Source: Acanthococcus lagerstroemiae (lineage: Eukaryota; Arthropoda; Insecta; Hemiptera; Eriococcidae). Taken from it: a DNA stretch of 64,000 bases. A model generated the notes under the pieces. It was not told the DNA's origin and ran no database searches. It worked only from the letters and a program-made list of their open reading frames with translations. The translations under genes were made by a program, and so were the position numbers. Positions 1 through 11,837 of this stretch are shown here, one piece after another (position 1 is the stretch's first letter; each line of letters opens with the position of its first letter). Location of the stretch: contig CM063109.1 in the NCBI GenBank assembly GCA_031841125.1, forward strand, positions 69,074,914-69,138,913, in the 5' to 3' direction.

Positions 1-170
1 CAATAGGAAATCTTTTGGAGGAGTACACCAACAAAATGTTATTGGGAGTAAAACCAAACAAAAATATTAAAAAAACACACTTTTTGTCCGATTTCCAATG
101 ATGTAACTATCCGTGTATGCCTAAATGTAATAATAATAATTCAAGAGAAATAAAATAAGCTAAATATTAC
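1..170 (-). other. Collagen intron, 5' part (runs off the window)
   Basis: Begins at the gtaatatt donor of exon E on the minus strand. AT-rich, with no further exon or repeat recognised before the window edge. Confidence 0.7.
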
Positions 171-242
171 CTTTACAGCCGAGTACACGTCAAACCCTGG
201 ACTACCTGAATCACCTTTTTGCCCTTTGTCTCCGGGTCTGCC
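171..242 (-). CDS. Collagen gene exon E, end of a Gly-X-Y block and start of an interruption
   Basis: A 72-nt phase-0 exon on the minus strand: acceptor tatttcag, donor gtaatatt. It encodes six triplets starting GRPGDKGQKGDSGSPG, then GFD, and closes with VYSAVK, which breaks the Gly-X-Y repeat. With exons A-D spliced on, the helix runs 26 uninterrupted triplets before this non-collagenous stretch. Such interruptions are usual in non-fibrillar collagens and argue against a fibrillar chain. The gene must continue 3' of the window because the donor is intact and no stop codon is in frame before it. Confidence 0.92.
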
Positions 243-350
243 CTGAAATAAGAATGTAATTTTTACATTGTTTTGCAACTGCTGATAGTACAAATATATT
301 GCAAACGAAATTCTTTGATATAATAGTAAATATCGGAACTTGAAACTTAC
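243..350 (-). other. 108-bp collagen intron, stop-free and a multiple of three
   Basis: Bounded by gtaagt (donor of exon D) and tatttcag (acceptor of exon E) on the minus strand. It is 36 codons long and open in the exon reading frame. If retained it would insert a hydrophobic and tyrosine-rich, non-collagenous segment rather than truncate the protein. Confidence 0.85.
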
Positions 351-386
351 CGGATCACCTTTGGGTCCGTCGAGACCGATTGGACC
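351..386 (-). CDS. Collagen gene exon D, four Gly-X-Y triplets
   Basis: A 36-nt phase-0 exon on the minus strand with acceptor atttgcag, peptide GPIGLDGPKGDP and donor gtaagt. It lies 108 bp upstream of exon E in transcript order. The intervening intron has no in-frame stop, so exons D and E sit in one continuous 102-codon open frame; the good acceptor and donor and the abrupt loss of Gly-X-Y show where the true exons end. Same gene as exons A-C. Confidence 0.9.
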
Positions 387-1729
387 CTGCAAATAAAATA
401 TGGAAGAAATTAAAGAATATTCTAATACGCTAGAAATTGTACACAGCACAAACTATACAAATGACGGTAAAGGCTGACAGCCACTGACGAAGTCATAAGT
501 TTTTTCATACACCGAGCATGATTTGACGAACACCCCTCCAACCCTCATTTGCAACAGTGATACGTAAAAAGTCAGCCTGGAAAAATTGTGTGCCGCCCAT
601 AGTTATTATAGTGCTTCATTTTTTCCCCGAAATGTTTTAACGAGCCTTCGCCGCCCCTGCATACGGTGAAAAACTGGACTGAAAGTACAGATGCAGGGTT
701 AAGAACGAAGATCTCTCTAGCCTTTTTCTTTTAGTTAAAGGAAGGACATTCAATACACCTGTCTTCGTCTTTCTGGGTATACTGTAAACTTGTCAATAAC
801 ACCTCCCCGTCCCCACATAAAATAAGCCCAAAACCAATGTCCATCTAGCTCTCTATGTCGGGGCTCTAACCCAGTTCTAGCAAAGAGTTCTAACAGAGTA
901 TAAAGGAGTCCTAAAAAGTCTGAATTAATCTTATTCAGTCCAGGCCGAGTCTGAATGATTGAAAAAACAATTACCGGCTAAACTTCGAGAGTCTTTTGAG
1001 TCTGAACGAATCTTGAGAGTAGCCAGATGAATCCTAGCCAAGTCTGAATTAGTTCAAAAGAGATGGAAAAAAGTCAAACCCAGGTACTTGACAGATTGCT
1101 TTTCCCCGAATGGACGAGTGGAAGCACAATAAAGGGTTAATATACCCCCTCCTAGGTAGTCAAATTTTTTCTTTAAATCGGTCGTAACGGCAAATATTTT
1201 CCAATTTTTCAAGGTGGCCTCAGGAAACAATTACGAGTATACCACGTGGACTGTAAACATTAGGTCCCCACAATCTCAAGTCATCTGACTGATTTACCAT
1301 ATCAAGTCTGCCAAGGGGGATATCCCTCTTTTCCCAAGGCTCATACGCCATGGTTCATAACTACTACTAAAAGTGTCTAATGTTTGAATGAGTCATAATA
1401 TGAATATTAAAAAAGGAAACGTAAAAGAAATACTGAACCCGGAGCGTTAGCATATCAGAATATCAGTATCGCCAAGTTGGCAACTTTCGTGTTGAATTAG
1501 AAAACTTTCCGAGTTGTTTGCCCCCTTTTTCAAAAAAAGGTTCCTAAAGAACTTTGAAAATTCGTGAACATTTTTAAGGCATTTTTTTTTTTTTACAATA
1601 TCTGCCATATTTTGAAGAAATTTAATCGTTTTCATTACCGTTTAATTTTTCGAAGAATGTTGGAAATGCCGGGACTGAACTGTGCGAAAAATCTTCATTT
1701 AAGTTAAAAATAGAGATTCAAGGAATGTA

Positions 1730-1741
1730 CCCCCCCCCCCC
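1730..1741. repeat. C12 homopolymer, representative of many in the window
   Basis: Comparable C or G runs of nine or more occur at about 3437, 3513, 4090, 19203, 42577, 43817, 44710, 45016, 49691, 50969 and 57012. Confidence 0.95.
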
Positions 1742-2755
1742 GTCAGCCCACTAGAATATCTTATCAATTTTTTGGCAATTCTTTTCATAATTTTTGAAAT
1801 TTTTTTAAATATTGATTTGGCATTACGGATCACAAATCTTGAGTGGGTTTTATCAGAGCAGAATGACTGTAAAAAGTGCTCTCACGACTCTAAAAGTTAG
1901 ATTTACCAAATTTCGAACGAATGGCAATTGCCCTTGTTATCGACATCGTTTCAAGTCCACAGATGTGCTAGTTAAAATGGAATTCAAGCAGCCTTTTCAA
2001 TAGGCTCAATAAGCAGTTCCTATGCCCGCCGCACAGAATTTATTTATGCTTCACGGTGTTAGCAATCTGTGATGAGTTTGCATATCTTTCGGCTGAAGAA
2101 AACCAAAATTCGCCTCTTCAAGTTTTCAAGATGGGCGATACGTCAGTGCAACCAATATTATAAAGCGCTAATCCAGAGCCGACACCCGGAGACATAATTT
2201 GCACAATTATGATGAAATACCTTATATGCAAAGAATTTCTGCTATCTGTATCCTCTGTAACGATAATCCAGAGCACGCGTACCCTCCTTCGTCAGTGGCA
2301 AGAACTTTTACTCCACACGGGGGCGGATTAAAAACTACGAAGTCTCCTCAACTCACCCAATACAGTCTTTTTAGGAAAACTATGTACAGCCTTAATTAAT
2401 GATTATTTATAAAGCAAATGAAGTACATACCTCATACAATGGTCGTGGAGTTTATTTATTCATTTTTTCGATTGATCCGAAACAGGATCCTACGATAGTT
2501 TAAAGCCGCTGACATTTCTATAAATATGTTGTCTGCGATAACGAAAGAAGGGTCGAGTTCATATGTGGGTCTTATTGAATGATTCAAGAGCAGTTGGGGC
2601 TCAAATGTGTGTTCTGGGGGAAATGGTGTTGTCCCGATACTTCAACGCATGTAACTGATCTAATCAACTGAAATGTATCTTGTTTTTATCTTCACATTCA
2701 GTCCCTTCTCCTCCTAGATGTCACAATAGTTTGTTAATTGGATTAAATCGTCATC

Positions 2756-3100
2756 GACGGTGAGTTCAACGACCCTTGAAACCTCTGAAACGACACGCAT
2801 ATTACATAATATGAATTTTTCAGCCCTCTCCAACTTTCCACATACCACAAGTTGCAAATTTAGGAGCAAATGGTTATAAAAACTTAATTCAGTGATCGTT
2901 TGAACCCACGAAACGACACTAATATTGCATCTTTCAAAATCTTCATTTTGAAGACCTTCCCCTCATTCCTCTATATGCCCCAATTTGCAATTTAGGAGGT
3001 AAAATCATTATCAAGAATAAATTCAGCGACACTCTGAATCTATGAAACGACATCCATGTATTGCATTTTGGAAAACTTCTGAGCCTCCGCTTCTCTCCAG
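2756..3100. repeat. Degenerate ~125-130-bp tandem array (family 1)
   Basis: The word gaaacgaca recurs at 2787, 2910 and 3044, each time followed by a (c/t)at(a/g)t-type AT stretch and, further on, by a variant of caatttgcaaatttaggag. Unit spacing is 123 and 134 bp. The same units occur reverse-complemented at 8.95-9.23 kb. Confidence 0.7.
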
Positions 3101-3670
3101 TTCCGTTACAGCCAAACCCACCAAAATAGAATAGAATTCAGTTACCTTGAAACGCCTTCAGCCGATATCTTGATCTCTTGTTATGTGCTAATAATAGTTT
3201 TAAAAACTGTACTCAATTAAGAAAAATGTCAATTTTGATGTAGAAAAATACAAAAACAAACACAAAATTCCGACTTAAAGTATCCATGGCTAGGGGAGGC
3301 GGAGGGGAAGAAAACATTCGAAGGATGGATTGATGAGAATGTATAGAAATTGGTCTAATGATGATCCTCTGTTCTCTCAAGTCCGTAAAGCAAAAAAAAA
3401 AGGTCGAAAAAAAATGGAGAAATGTAGGTCCTCCTTCCCCCCCCCCCCCATATGACCTGATCTGTTACTTTATGGGAAAATGAAGGTCACTGTGAATCGT
3501 TAGGTAGGACATGGGGGGGGGGGCAGTAACGGAAAAATTTAAAGACTTTTTGTTTAGAATTCAATGAGGAACAATTTTTGCTTGAAAATTTATCGCCTAT
3601 AGAGTCGATATTTCCCGAGATTTCAGGTAAAAACTAAAGTTTGGAAGACATTCAGCTCCCTTTGAAGGAG

Positions 3671-3865
3671 ACCTGGTTGGCCGAGTGGATAGCGCACTGG
3701 TCTCGGAATCCGGAGGTCCCGGGTTCTAGCCCACGTAGCAACTTGTTGCATTTCGACCTAGGCCGGTTTGTCGGCAAGACGAGAAGAGGGCTGAGACAGA
3801 CAGCCCTAACAGCCTCCCCGATGTCTCTGAGGTAATGCTCGAAAGGGTGAATTCCAGGGCTCGGG
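3671..3865 (+). repeat. tRNA-derived SINE (head plus body)
   Basis: A Pol III A-box-like TGGCCGAGTGG at 3678 and a B-box-like GGTTCTAGCCC at 3722 are 44 bp apart, the spacing of a tRNA. An anticodon-arm-like CTGG/CCGG stem lies between them. The presumed acceptor ends do not pair, so this is not a working tRNA gene. The 3' body (3825-3865, from ctctgaggtaatgctcgaaa) recurs almost unchanged at 7525-7565, as expected for a dispersed SINE family. Confidence 0.72.
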
Positions 3866-4252
3866 AGAAATAGCTTCATTAGGGAGCTAGTCCGAAGACA
3901 TTTGTGAAATATCTTTGTTGAATTTTTCGTCAAATTTTGATTTTTTGATATAATTTTTCCAGGTTGTTCGGTAGAATGCAGTAAAATAAATTCGAACATA
4001 CCCAGTAGTATACATTTTAGCGTACATAATCAGTTGAGCATGCTGATCAACATACTGAAAATTCTCAACAAAGAGTGGAATTTCACCCTCCCCCCCCCCT
4101 CCCCAAGGTGTCTACTAGACCTATAAAATTGAAATTTTTATTCGAGAAATGTTTCAAACAAAAATAACTTGAGGAAAATTCTGGGAAATTTTTTTATAAC
4201 TACTTCGGAACCCAGAACCGTCATTAAAGTGGAGGGGGGGAGGTCAAGATAA

Positions 4253-4350
4253 CTGTACACTGTTATGCATTTACATAGGCCTTATGGAAGAAATCGTTAA
4301 ATTTTCTACATCTTTCCAGCGTTACGAAGTTAGCGAGCAGTGGCTTTAGG
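4253..4350. repeat. Dispersed repeat, direct copy at about 40.59-40.68 kb
   Basis: Both copies share tacact(g/a)t(t/a)atgcatt(t/a)aca, then ttatggaagaaat, then a gcgagcagt/gtgagcagt motif in the same order and at the same spacing. The family is unknown to me. It lies just left of the TIR element at 4425. Confidence 0.6.
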
Positions 4351-4424
4351 GAACGGGGGTAATTGTTACACAAAAAATTATTCATTTTTTTCAGTTCACC
4401 AAATACACTGGTACTGTGTTTATG

Positions 4425-4779
4425 CAGGGTGTCTACCAGCCACGAAAATCCCGAAAAAGCCACGAATTTTTAATATAGGTCATGAAAAACACGAAAAAGT
4501 CACGAATTTTTACAAAATACCCGCAAAATAATAAGAAAGTTACTATTTTAAAGTTTCGGTGAAATCCGATTTCAAGTAGCGGGCTTCTACTTTCTTTATT
4601 GTTTTACTATTGGCACCGAACTGTGCTAACTTACTGTTAGTTTTACGTAGTTTCTCATGTTTGTTACTTTCAGGTTTTCTGTCTTAATTCATGGGTGGGA
4701 GAGGAGGGAGTACGAAATTATATTTCAAAGGTCACGAAAAACCAGGAATATTTATTGTTTGATTCTGGTAGACACCCTG
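4425..4779. mobile_element. Non-autonomous TIR DNA transposon (CAGGGTGTCTACCAG ends)
   Basis: Perfect 15-bp terminal inverted repeats, CAGGGTGTCTACCAG at 4425 and CTGGTAGACACCCTG ending at 4779, are flanked on both sides by TTATG (a 5-bp direct repeat). The interior repeats cacgaaaaa/cacgaattt words and encodes nothing. CAG...CTG termini suggest a hAT-like origin, but hAT target duplications are normally 8 bp, so the superfamily is unsettled. Confidence 0.8.
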
Positions 4780-7524
4780 TTATGTAAAATATTGACCATA
4801 CACAGACAGTGTTATAGCCATGTAGTTATGGCGATGAAGCACCATAAACCCCGATTACGCTAAGCAGCACATTCTTCTTCTCATTCGCCGTGCAACCTCG
4901 ATCTTCTTCACGGGCAGCCTCGATCGTCCCCGGCGTCGCGTTCGCTCGTCAACGGAAAAAGTAAGGATAAGATTGACGGCTTAGCATATTCGGGTTCATA
5001 AAGTTCTAACGGAGATAGCCCGTTGTTTCAAACATCGTTGGTTTAGATTCCCGTTGCTACTTTCTCCCTATTTTCCTTTCTTTACACTTCTCTAAGAACA
5101 TTATGTATCCCGTTTATCAGAATTGTTTCATTTATTTACTTACTTCGGCATTATTTACGCAATATTACATATTATTCGACAGGATAGCTAAAATTCTGTA
5201 CATAACTTCCAGACCATTTTTTGCCAGAAATGTACAGACAGTAATCCCTCGCTTGCGAATCTCCTGAGTGACTTCCGTTTATCATTACCCTCGTTTGCTT
5301 CATGTCGCTCGCGAGTTCTCATTTCCACCAAAACTTAACTTCATGATGTTTTATTTTCAAGTAGCCTCTAAATTCGCTACAGATCGTCAAAATCCATACA
5401 ATCATTCGAAAACCTCACTTCCGCTGCTCATCATATCATCGCATCCTCGCTAGCAAACGCTTGCCTTCCTCTTTTCCTTCGAATTTGTCTTTTCGTCTTG
5501 AATACAAAATGTCTCTTCCGCTTCCCCATCTCCCCAGTCTCCACGAAACATATACCCCATTTTACGTACACGAGTTTCGGAATCTCCGCTTCTCCAGAAA
5601 CATATCGACGAGACACAACTGATTAGAAGGAGAGAGGAAAAAAAAGAAAACCACGATCCCTTTCCCTCGCTCGACTAACTGGAAAACATAAATTGCTAAC
5701 CACCCGAAACTAGAACACGTAAAAATTGTAACCGGAATCGAGAAACGCGGGAAGCCGACGACGCGAGTATTCTCTTCGTCGGCGACGACTTGCGAGCCAT
5801 TCAAACGGAACGGAGAAAAGAAAGTTGACGTGTTCCGGGTTTCTGATGACAATCAGCCGTTCGGTTCGAAATAAACGGTGAAAAGTTCGGCTCAGGGAAT
5901 GGCACACAGTCCACGACGTGCACAACGTCCACCATCAGAACCGAACCCGAGTACTGGTAACAAGAACTCGAAGAAGGAAACAAAAAATAGTGCTGGCAAT
6001 TTTTCAAATAGGCGAAAAGCCTAACACGCGTATTTGATTTACGGTTCAGTTTCGATAATAATATAATATAATGCCGCCATATTCGAGAGGGGTTATCTCT
6101 GATCCAACTACGGCATTACTATTGTACAATTTGGTCAGTTATTTTCGGATAATACCTACTGCTGTACAATCTACACGATATGTAGTCGAGTAATGCTCAA
6201 TAACTCAAATACGAGCGTATAATGACAAGATAATGAGCTTAGTGATTGTTTACGATCTCTATTTTTCCCCATCCTCATTCCACACAAGTTGTTATTAGAT
6301 TGGAGAACGAATTTCATGTTCCTTGATGTGTCTATATTTTCTCAAGACCCTTCAGACATTTCATTATATACAGTATGTATGCGCTATGGTCGAGGAAAAT
6401 GTTTCTGCAGCAGCGTCGATTTAAAAAGAAAAAAAAGTCTGGCTTTGTCCGACACTCGACGCGATCTTTGACAATCTGCGGGATATTACGGACAAACTGA
6501 TGCGAAAATACTCAAACTCACGGATTTATCTCTCTTGTATTTGAGACTTGAAAAACATCGTGACTGTGCTCGATAGTTGGCAAGATGGCGACCTTCTGGT
6601 AGAAATAATTCCAAATATAGAGCTCTAGTCCAGTAGAATTCAAAATACGAATTCAGACAGAAAAACCACACGTATTGACAGGGGTAAAATAATAAAAAAA
6701 GAGGATCAAAAATGAATGAAGAAATTATGTTCACAAATGAAAAAGAAACACAAACTTGCAATCGAGTGGTCTCACTAAATGCCCTAGTCCAAAACACAAA
6801 TTTGTGGGAAATCGAAAAAACATGTCTATTCGTGAACTAATAAGTAGCACTGATTTTTTTTGTACGAATGAAAAGCTGAAGTATGCTGGTAACAGCGACA
6901 ATCGTGAACTATACCGAGGCGCAAAGTCGCAGAGTGGGCGAAGTCGTGGACATAAGGCAATTTGTGACCCCATAGTCCTCTTGAAAATGGAGAAGCCCAC
7001 CCCAAAACGAAGGTTCTGGGGTAGTTATGAAAACATTTCAAAAAACTTTCTCCAGGTAGGCTTGAGCAAGGAACATTTTTTATTTGAAACACTTTTCGAT
7101 CAGACCAATATTTATCGTCGACTTATCATCAGAGGTTCAATTTTATGAACCTATTTGACTCCCTGGCAAGCCCGTAGCTAACGCCAGAACAACTGGTAAG
7201 CGCACCGCCCTGGCTTGCACACTGTGAGAAAAAATAATAAATAAATAAAGGGAAGTATTAAATAGCACGAAATAAAAAGTGTGATTGAACGAAATGTGAA
7301 GCCACGAAAAAAAAAGTTTGAACGACGAGTTTTAAAATCGATATCACGAAATGACTTGCATACGGTATATTATGTTGTTTAAACACAAAAATTATACATC
7401 ATCGCGGATAACGTACATACTCGTGGAGATAGGAGATCCATGAGTTTAAGAGGGATCCAATTTTCTATAAAAACGGTCATTAAGAATTTTTTCTTAAGTA
7501 CTCTAGAAACGCCATAGAGGGGAG

Positions 7525-7565
7525 CTCTGAGGTAATGCTCGAAAGGGCGGATTTCAGGGCTCGGG
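7525..7565 (+). repeat. Fragment of the same SINE body
   Basis: About 41 bp starting ctctgaggtaatgctcgaaa and ending cagggctcggg nearly match the 3' body of the SINE at 3.8 kb. The tRNA-like head is absent, so this is a truncated copy or a shared SINE/repeat module. Confidence 0.6.
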
Positions 7566-8939
7566 TTGAGAGAACAAAAAAAGAGTGAGCATGTAAAAAT
7601 TACCCTTTATTACAGTACATTAGGAATTTTTAGACCTATTATTTATGCGAATGACCTCATTGAGATCATCGAGGGGTTTCGAACTCAACGAATTCGTTTT
7701 TAATATCGGTTTGGCTCTTAATCTAAATTTGTGGCTCCTGAGGAGGGGGAGAATCGATTCATAGATTTTTATTGCTCCAAAATTTGATTTTGACATTAAT
7801 TTGTGCGCAATTGTAAATTTGTGGCAACTATGATGGAGGCCGAGAATTTAAACTTTTTATTTCGGGCGCAGTAATATCGTGTCTCTTTTTTTCATTGTGT
7901 GTAGAAGGTATTAAAATTCCGGGCGTATTTTATTTTATCGTGTAAGTGAATTATATTGCGTTCTGAAGTTTAATTTTTTCTTCAAACTCTTTCTTTTTCT
8001 GTTTCGTACTTGTTACTGCGCTTGTCATTTATATATTTCGTGCAAACAGCATATTTCTTTCGTGAATTCAACATTACCATTGTGGGCCGATAAATGGGTC
8101 CCATAAATAAATAAATAAATGATGCAAGCGGAGCGAAGGAAAAATTTTTTGTGTTTGTACCTTTATGGCTCGTGCCTTGGTTGAATATCAAATGCCCCGG
8201 CACACACAAACGGTTAGCTGGCCTGCTCCCTGGTTGGTGAAATTTCACTCGGATTCTGGACACTTTTAATAAGTTGATCAGCATTCGCAACCGACAAACC
8301 ATGCTGAAATTTACACTTCCGGGAATTTTTGCATTTATTTTGATGGATTCTTCTAGACTGCCCAGGGAAATCGGATCGAGAAAAATCAAAGTCGGAAAAA
8401 AAATCTAGCAAAGATTTTTCTGCCAGTGCCTTTGAACTAGCTCCCTAATGAATACATCAACAATCCTCCAGCATAGCGGTAGAAATTTCTCCTCCAGGGA
8501 GCTGATCGTCTCCCGAATTTCAGGATCAAGATACCGACCCTAGGCAAAAACTTTTTAATTTTAAATATTGTTCCTCATCAAATTCTACACTAAACAAATC
8601 TTCTTTTTTTTTTTTTTTTTATAGTTCTACCAACTTTGGAAAATAGAGGGGGTTGCAAATCACCATTGAATTCATTTCCATACATCCTCATGAATCCATC
8701 CCCAGAATTTTCTCTTCCTTCCCTCTATTCTTAAATACCATCATTTGAAATTTTATGTTTTGTGTTTCTTCAGCAACAAAATGGACTTTTCTGAAGCTTT
8801 TATTAGCACGTATCACGAAATCAAAATACAAGCCAGGAGCGTTTCAAGGTGGCAGAATTCAATTCTAGTATTGGTTTGGCTGTAAATTTGAAATTGCAGT
8901 ACTATGGAGAGGTGATGTTCCAGAATTTTATAAAATTCA

Positions 8940-9230
8940 AAACGGATGTCTTTATATAGGCTTAAAGGATCACTGAACTCGTTTTTGGTGATAATTCACC
9001 TCCCAAACTGCAGATTGTGGCATCTGGGGAAAGAGGGAAGGGGTGGAGAATTACCAAAATAGAGATTCTGGAAAATACAATATGGGTGCCATTTCATGGA
9101 TTCAAAGCGTCGTTGAGTAGAATTCTGATGATCATTTACCCCTGATTTGCGAACTAAGGCATCCGGGAAGTTAAAAAGGGCTAAAATTTCATATTATGCA
9201 ATATGTACGTCGTTTCACAGGTTCCAGGGG
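8940..9230. repeat. Degenerate ~120-140-bp tandem array, inverted copy of family 1
   Basis: The words gtgccatttcatgg (9087) and gtacgtcgtttcacagg (about 9206) repeat at ~121-bp spacing, with an earlier unit near 8950. Reverse-complemented they align with the array at 2.76-3.1 kb, including a shared string ending cataatatgaa. Confidence 0.65.
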
Positions 9231-11619
9231 TTGCTGATTTGCCTCAACTTGAAAATTCTGCGCAGGAGGAGGGACAAGAAGTTTAAATGATAGCAAGCAC
9301 AATATCCATTTTGAAGTTTTAAAGATGGCTGAACACATTTTTACAATGAATTCAACCTGAAAACAGAAATACGTTGACCTCTACAGAAAGTCGCCTTGAA
9401 TGTGAACAATCATAATAATATCTCAAGTTTCAGTAGTTTTGTAATTATTAAACTACAACCCTGAACAACTGTTGGAAATCCTCTGGAAGTCCCCAGCGAC
9501 TTCAGCGGAACTCTGTCTTTCGCACAGCTCCATATATCTTTCCACATCAGGTAAAACCCTCTCAGGAACTTCTAACTGCGGACATTAATCTTTAATTTCA
9601 AACTTCGTAATTTTTAATCCGCCTAAATTCTGTTATATCGAATTATGATAAATAAATTAAGTCATGCCGTATACTTATAATTAGGTATTCAGACATACGA
9701 AGTTAGACAAGCACAAATAATACAAAGTTCATGTACAAGCATGCAGTAGCCAGAGTAGCGCGGTAATTTAAAGATAAGCTGCCAAATTAGAGGCAAAAAC
9801 AATCTTACTACAAGCAGAAGCTGAAGAGCGAAGAAAACACGAAATGAAAGAACAATTCCGAAGCAAGGAAAAAAAAGTAAGGCGAATCGATTGATAGAGA
9901 AGATAGAGGAGTTGTAATCACGAGTAGGTACTTATATGAGATAGATAGTGCACAGATGCGGTGATTAATTAGTTACAGCTTCAGTTGCACGATGAAGTTT
10001 GTATGTAAAAAAAAAGAGAGAGAGAGAAAAGTATAATTTTATTAGCGCAAGAAAAAAAAAACGGAAAAAAAACATGGTAAATTCGTGCACAGATAATAGG
10101 CCAAGTATATAATGTACCTACGTGCGCCCTCACTCACTCTTTACCTAAATCCAAACGAAGTTCAAGAAACCAAACGAATGCTTTTGCCTATTTCTGCCCG
10201 TGACATATTATATAGTCTATTTAGTCTTTTAAAAGGTGACAGTTTCTGTCAACCTAATTTCAAAGATATCAGAATCAGAGTCATAGCTAGAATTTTTTAG
10301 ACCGCTCCATCAAATTTGGTAAATTTAATCAGGTTTGATAGAAATATAAATTTGTCGACAGAACTGGTAAGGTATTATGTACAAATTATTTCCGTCAAAT
10401 ATAAAAGAAACAAAAAATTTTATTTCCTTCCCGGTTTGTGAGAACCTTTAAATTTTCCACTGACTTGGTTGAAAACTAAGTTTATAATCAGACTTCCTGG
10501 AACAAATTTTAGTTAAACTTTCTAACCTTATACATATGTCTTTACAGAAATTTGATATTTTCACGATGTGTTGAGATTCTAATATTTCTACAAGATTAAA
10601 CGCAAATATAATTTTTACTCTTACTTGATAAAAATGTAAATTTTCAAGGCAGACTTGACTGAAAAAGATGTACGTTTCTGTCAGAGTTGGTAAATGTTCA
10701 AACGATTCGTAGGACAGTGACAAAAATACAAGTATAATAAATGATTACAAAAAACAAAAAAAACAAAAAAAAACTGAATGGGTTATATGGGGCACATATT
10801 AATAGAAAGCATTTTATAAATTGTTCTAGTTCTCCATGAAAATTACGCTCTTGATTCCAAAATTTTCCACAGACGTTATCATTGAGAACCTTCAAACATA
10901 CCATCGGCTCCACATTTCTAACTTTATATGTATAGCTTTTCACTCTCACTTTTTTTGATTAATAGACAAAATTACAATCAACGAAAGAAGCATCCCCCCT
11001 TAACTTCGGGAAAGTCAAGCAAATAGTTCAAAAAATGAAGACAGTGAGTCTGGGGTTTCGGTGTTTAAACACCTTCCAATAATATCTCTTCACATTTGCC
11101 TTGCGTACGCTTCTTCTCCTCTATGGTCAAAAACAAGTTTTGTGAATACCCGCTGAACCAACCCCAAAGGTTTTCTCCTGGTTAATTTCTCAAATTGCTT
11201 TCCATCATTATCGAAAAAAAATTGTATCATTTTTATCTATAGTCTCAGTGGCGAAAATGAAGTTAATTTAAAAAAGTGAAGAATATCCTCTTTATCTCAG
11301 TTTCTCCAGAAGTAAGGATAGACAAACATATCTATAATTGTAGAATAGATTGCTTGCTCAATTGTTGAAGAAGAATCATTCACTATGAGACACCCGGTAC
11401 AGGATTTGAGACATATTTTATCTTTTGAAAATGAGCGGTAATGAATCTACCCTGTTCGTTGTATCTGGCTCCCGAAGCAATCATCATGATAATCATTTAC
11501 TACTTGTTATGTGAAAGAAAAATAGTGAATTTTGTGAGTTAATCATGGATAGAATTCAAAACACCGTGAATTAGTACACCAAAACCACCGAATTAGGACT
11601 TGAATGTGAGATTGCTTAC

Positions 11620-11655
11620 CATCAACCCTCTCACGCCGGGCAAGCCTCTCGTGCC
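11620..11655 (-). CDS. Collagen gene exon C, four Gly-X-Y triplets
   Basis: A 36-nt phase-0 exon on the minus strand with acceptor tattttgcag, peptide GTRGLPGVRGLM and donor gtaagc. It carries two arginines in the Y/X positions and no proline-rich triplet, so this part of the helix may be less stable. It is separated from exon B by only 182 bp, but from exon D by an 11.2-kb intron. Inclusion is frame-neutral. Confidence 0.9.
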
Positions 11656-11837
11656 CTGCAAAATATCAAAATATAAAATTCATTGCGGGAAATGAAAGAG
11701 AAACTAGGTTCATTCGACGTAGCCTGATGAATCAGTTTCTAAAATTAATTAATCTCCATGCGAGTGAGATAAGGTAGGTATAAATATAGCGAATACAGAC
11801 TATAAGCAAATTAAGGCAAATTAAAAAATAAATGTAC
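11656..11837 (-). other. 182-bp collagen intron
   Basis: Short AT-rich intron between exons B and C, from gtacat to tattttgcag on the minus strand. No other feature was seen. Confidence 0.88.

Larger units (their letters stand above)
387..11619 (-). other. Large collagen intron (11.2 kb), repeat-filled
   Basis: Lies between exons C and D. It holds a ~125-bp degenerate tandem array near 2.76-3.1 kb, a long diverged inverted repeat pair (about 2.76-3.95 kb against 8.40-9.23 kb), a tRNA-derived SINE (3.67 kb), a TIR transposon (4.43 kb), poly-C/G runs, and a low-repeat, CpG-containing stretch around 5.4-6.05 kb. The open frames here are short, lack domain signals, and look like chance. No collagen-like exon was found on either strand. 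Confidence 0.8.

Noticed and set aside
480..660. A GCCGCCCCTG end near 658 as a complete hAT-like MITE.
   Set aside because: No matching left end, and flanks agree at only about five of eight bases.
2199..2399. CILCNDNPEHA looked like a LINE zinc knuckle.
   Set aside because: Spacing after the second Cys does not complete a CCHC motif, and neighbouring frames show no LINE motifs.
3671..3745. A functional tRNA gene.
   Set aside because: A- and B-box spacing fits, but the acceptor stem does not pair and the sequence continues into a dispersed repeat body.
5562..6007. Cluster of overlapping minus-strand frames at 5.4-6.0 kb.
   Set aside because: They overlap in several registers with no domain, which is what a CpG-containing low-stop region gives; no splice-supported exon found.
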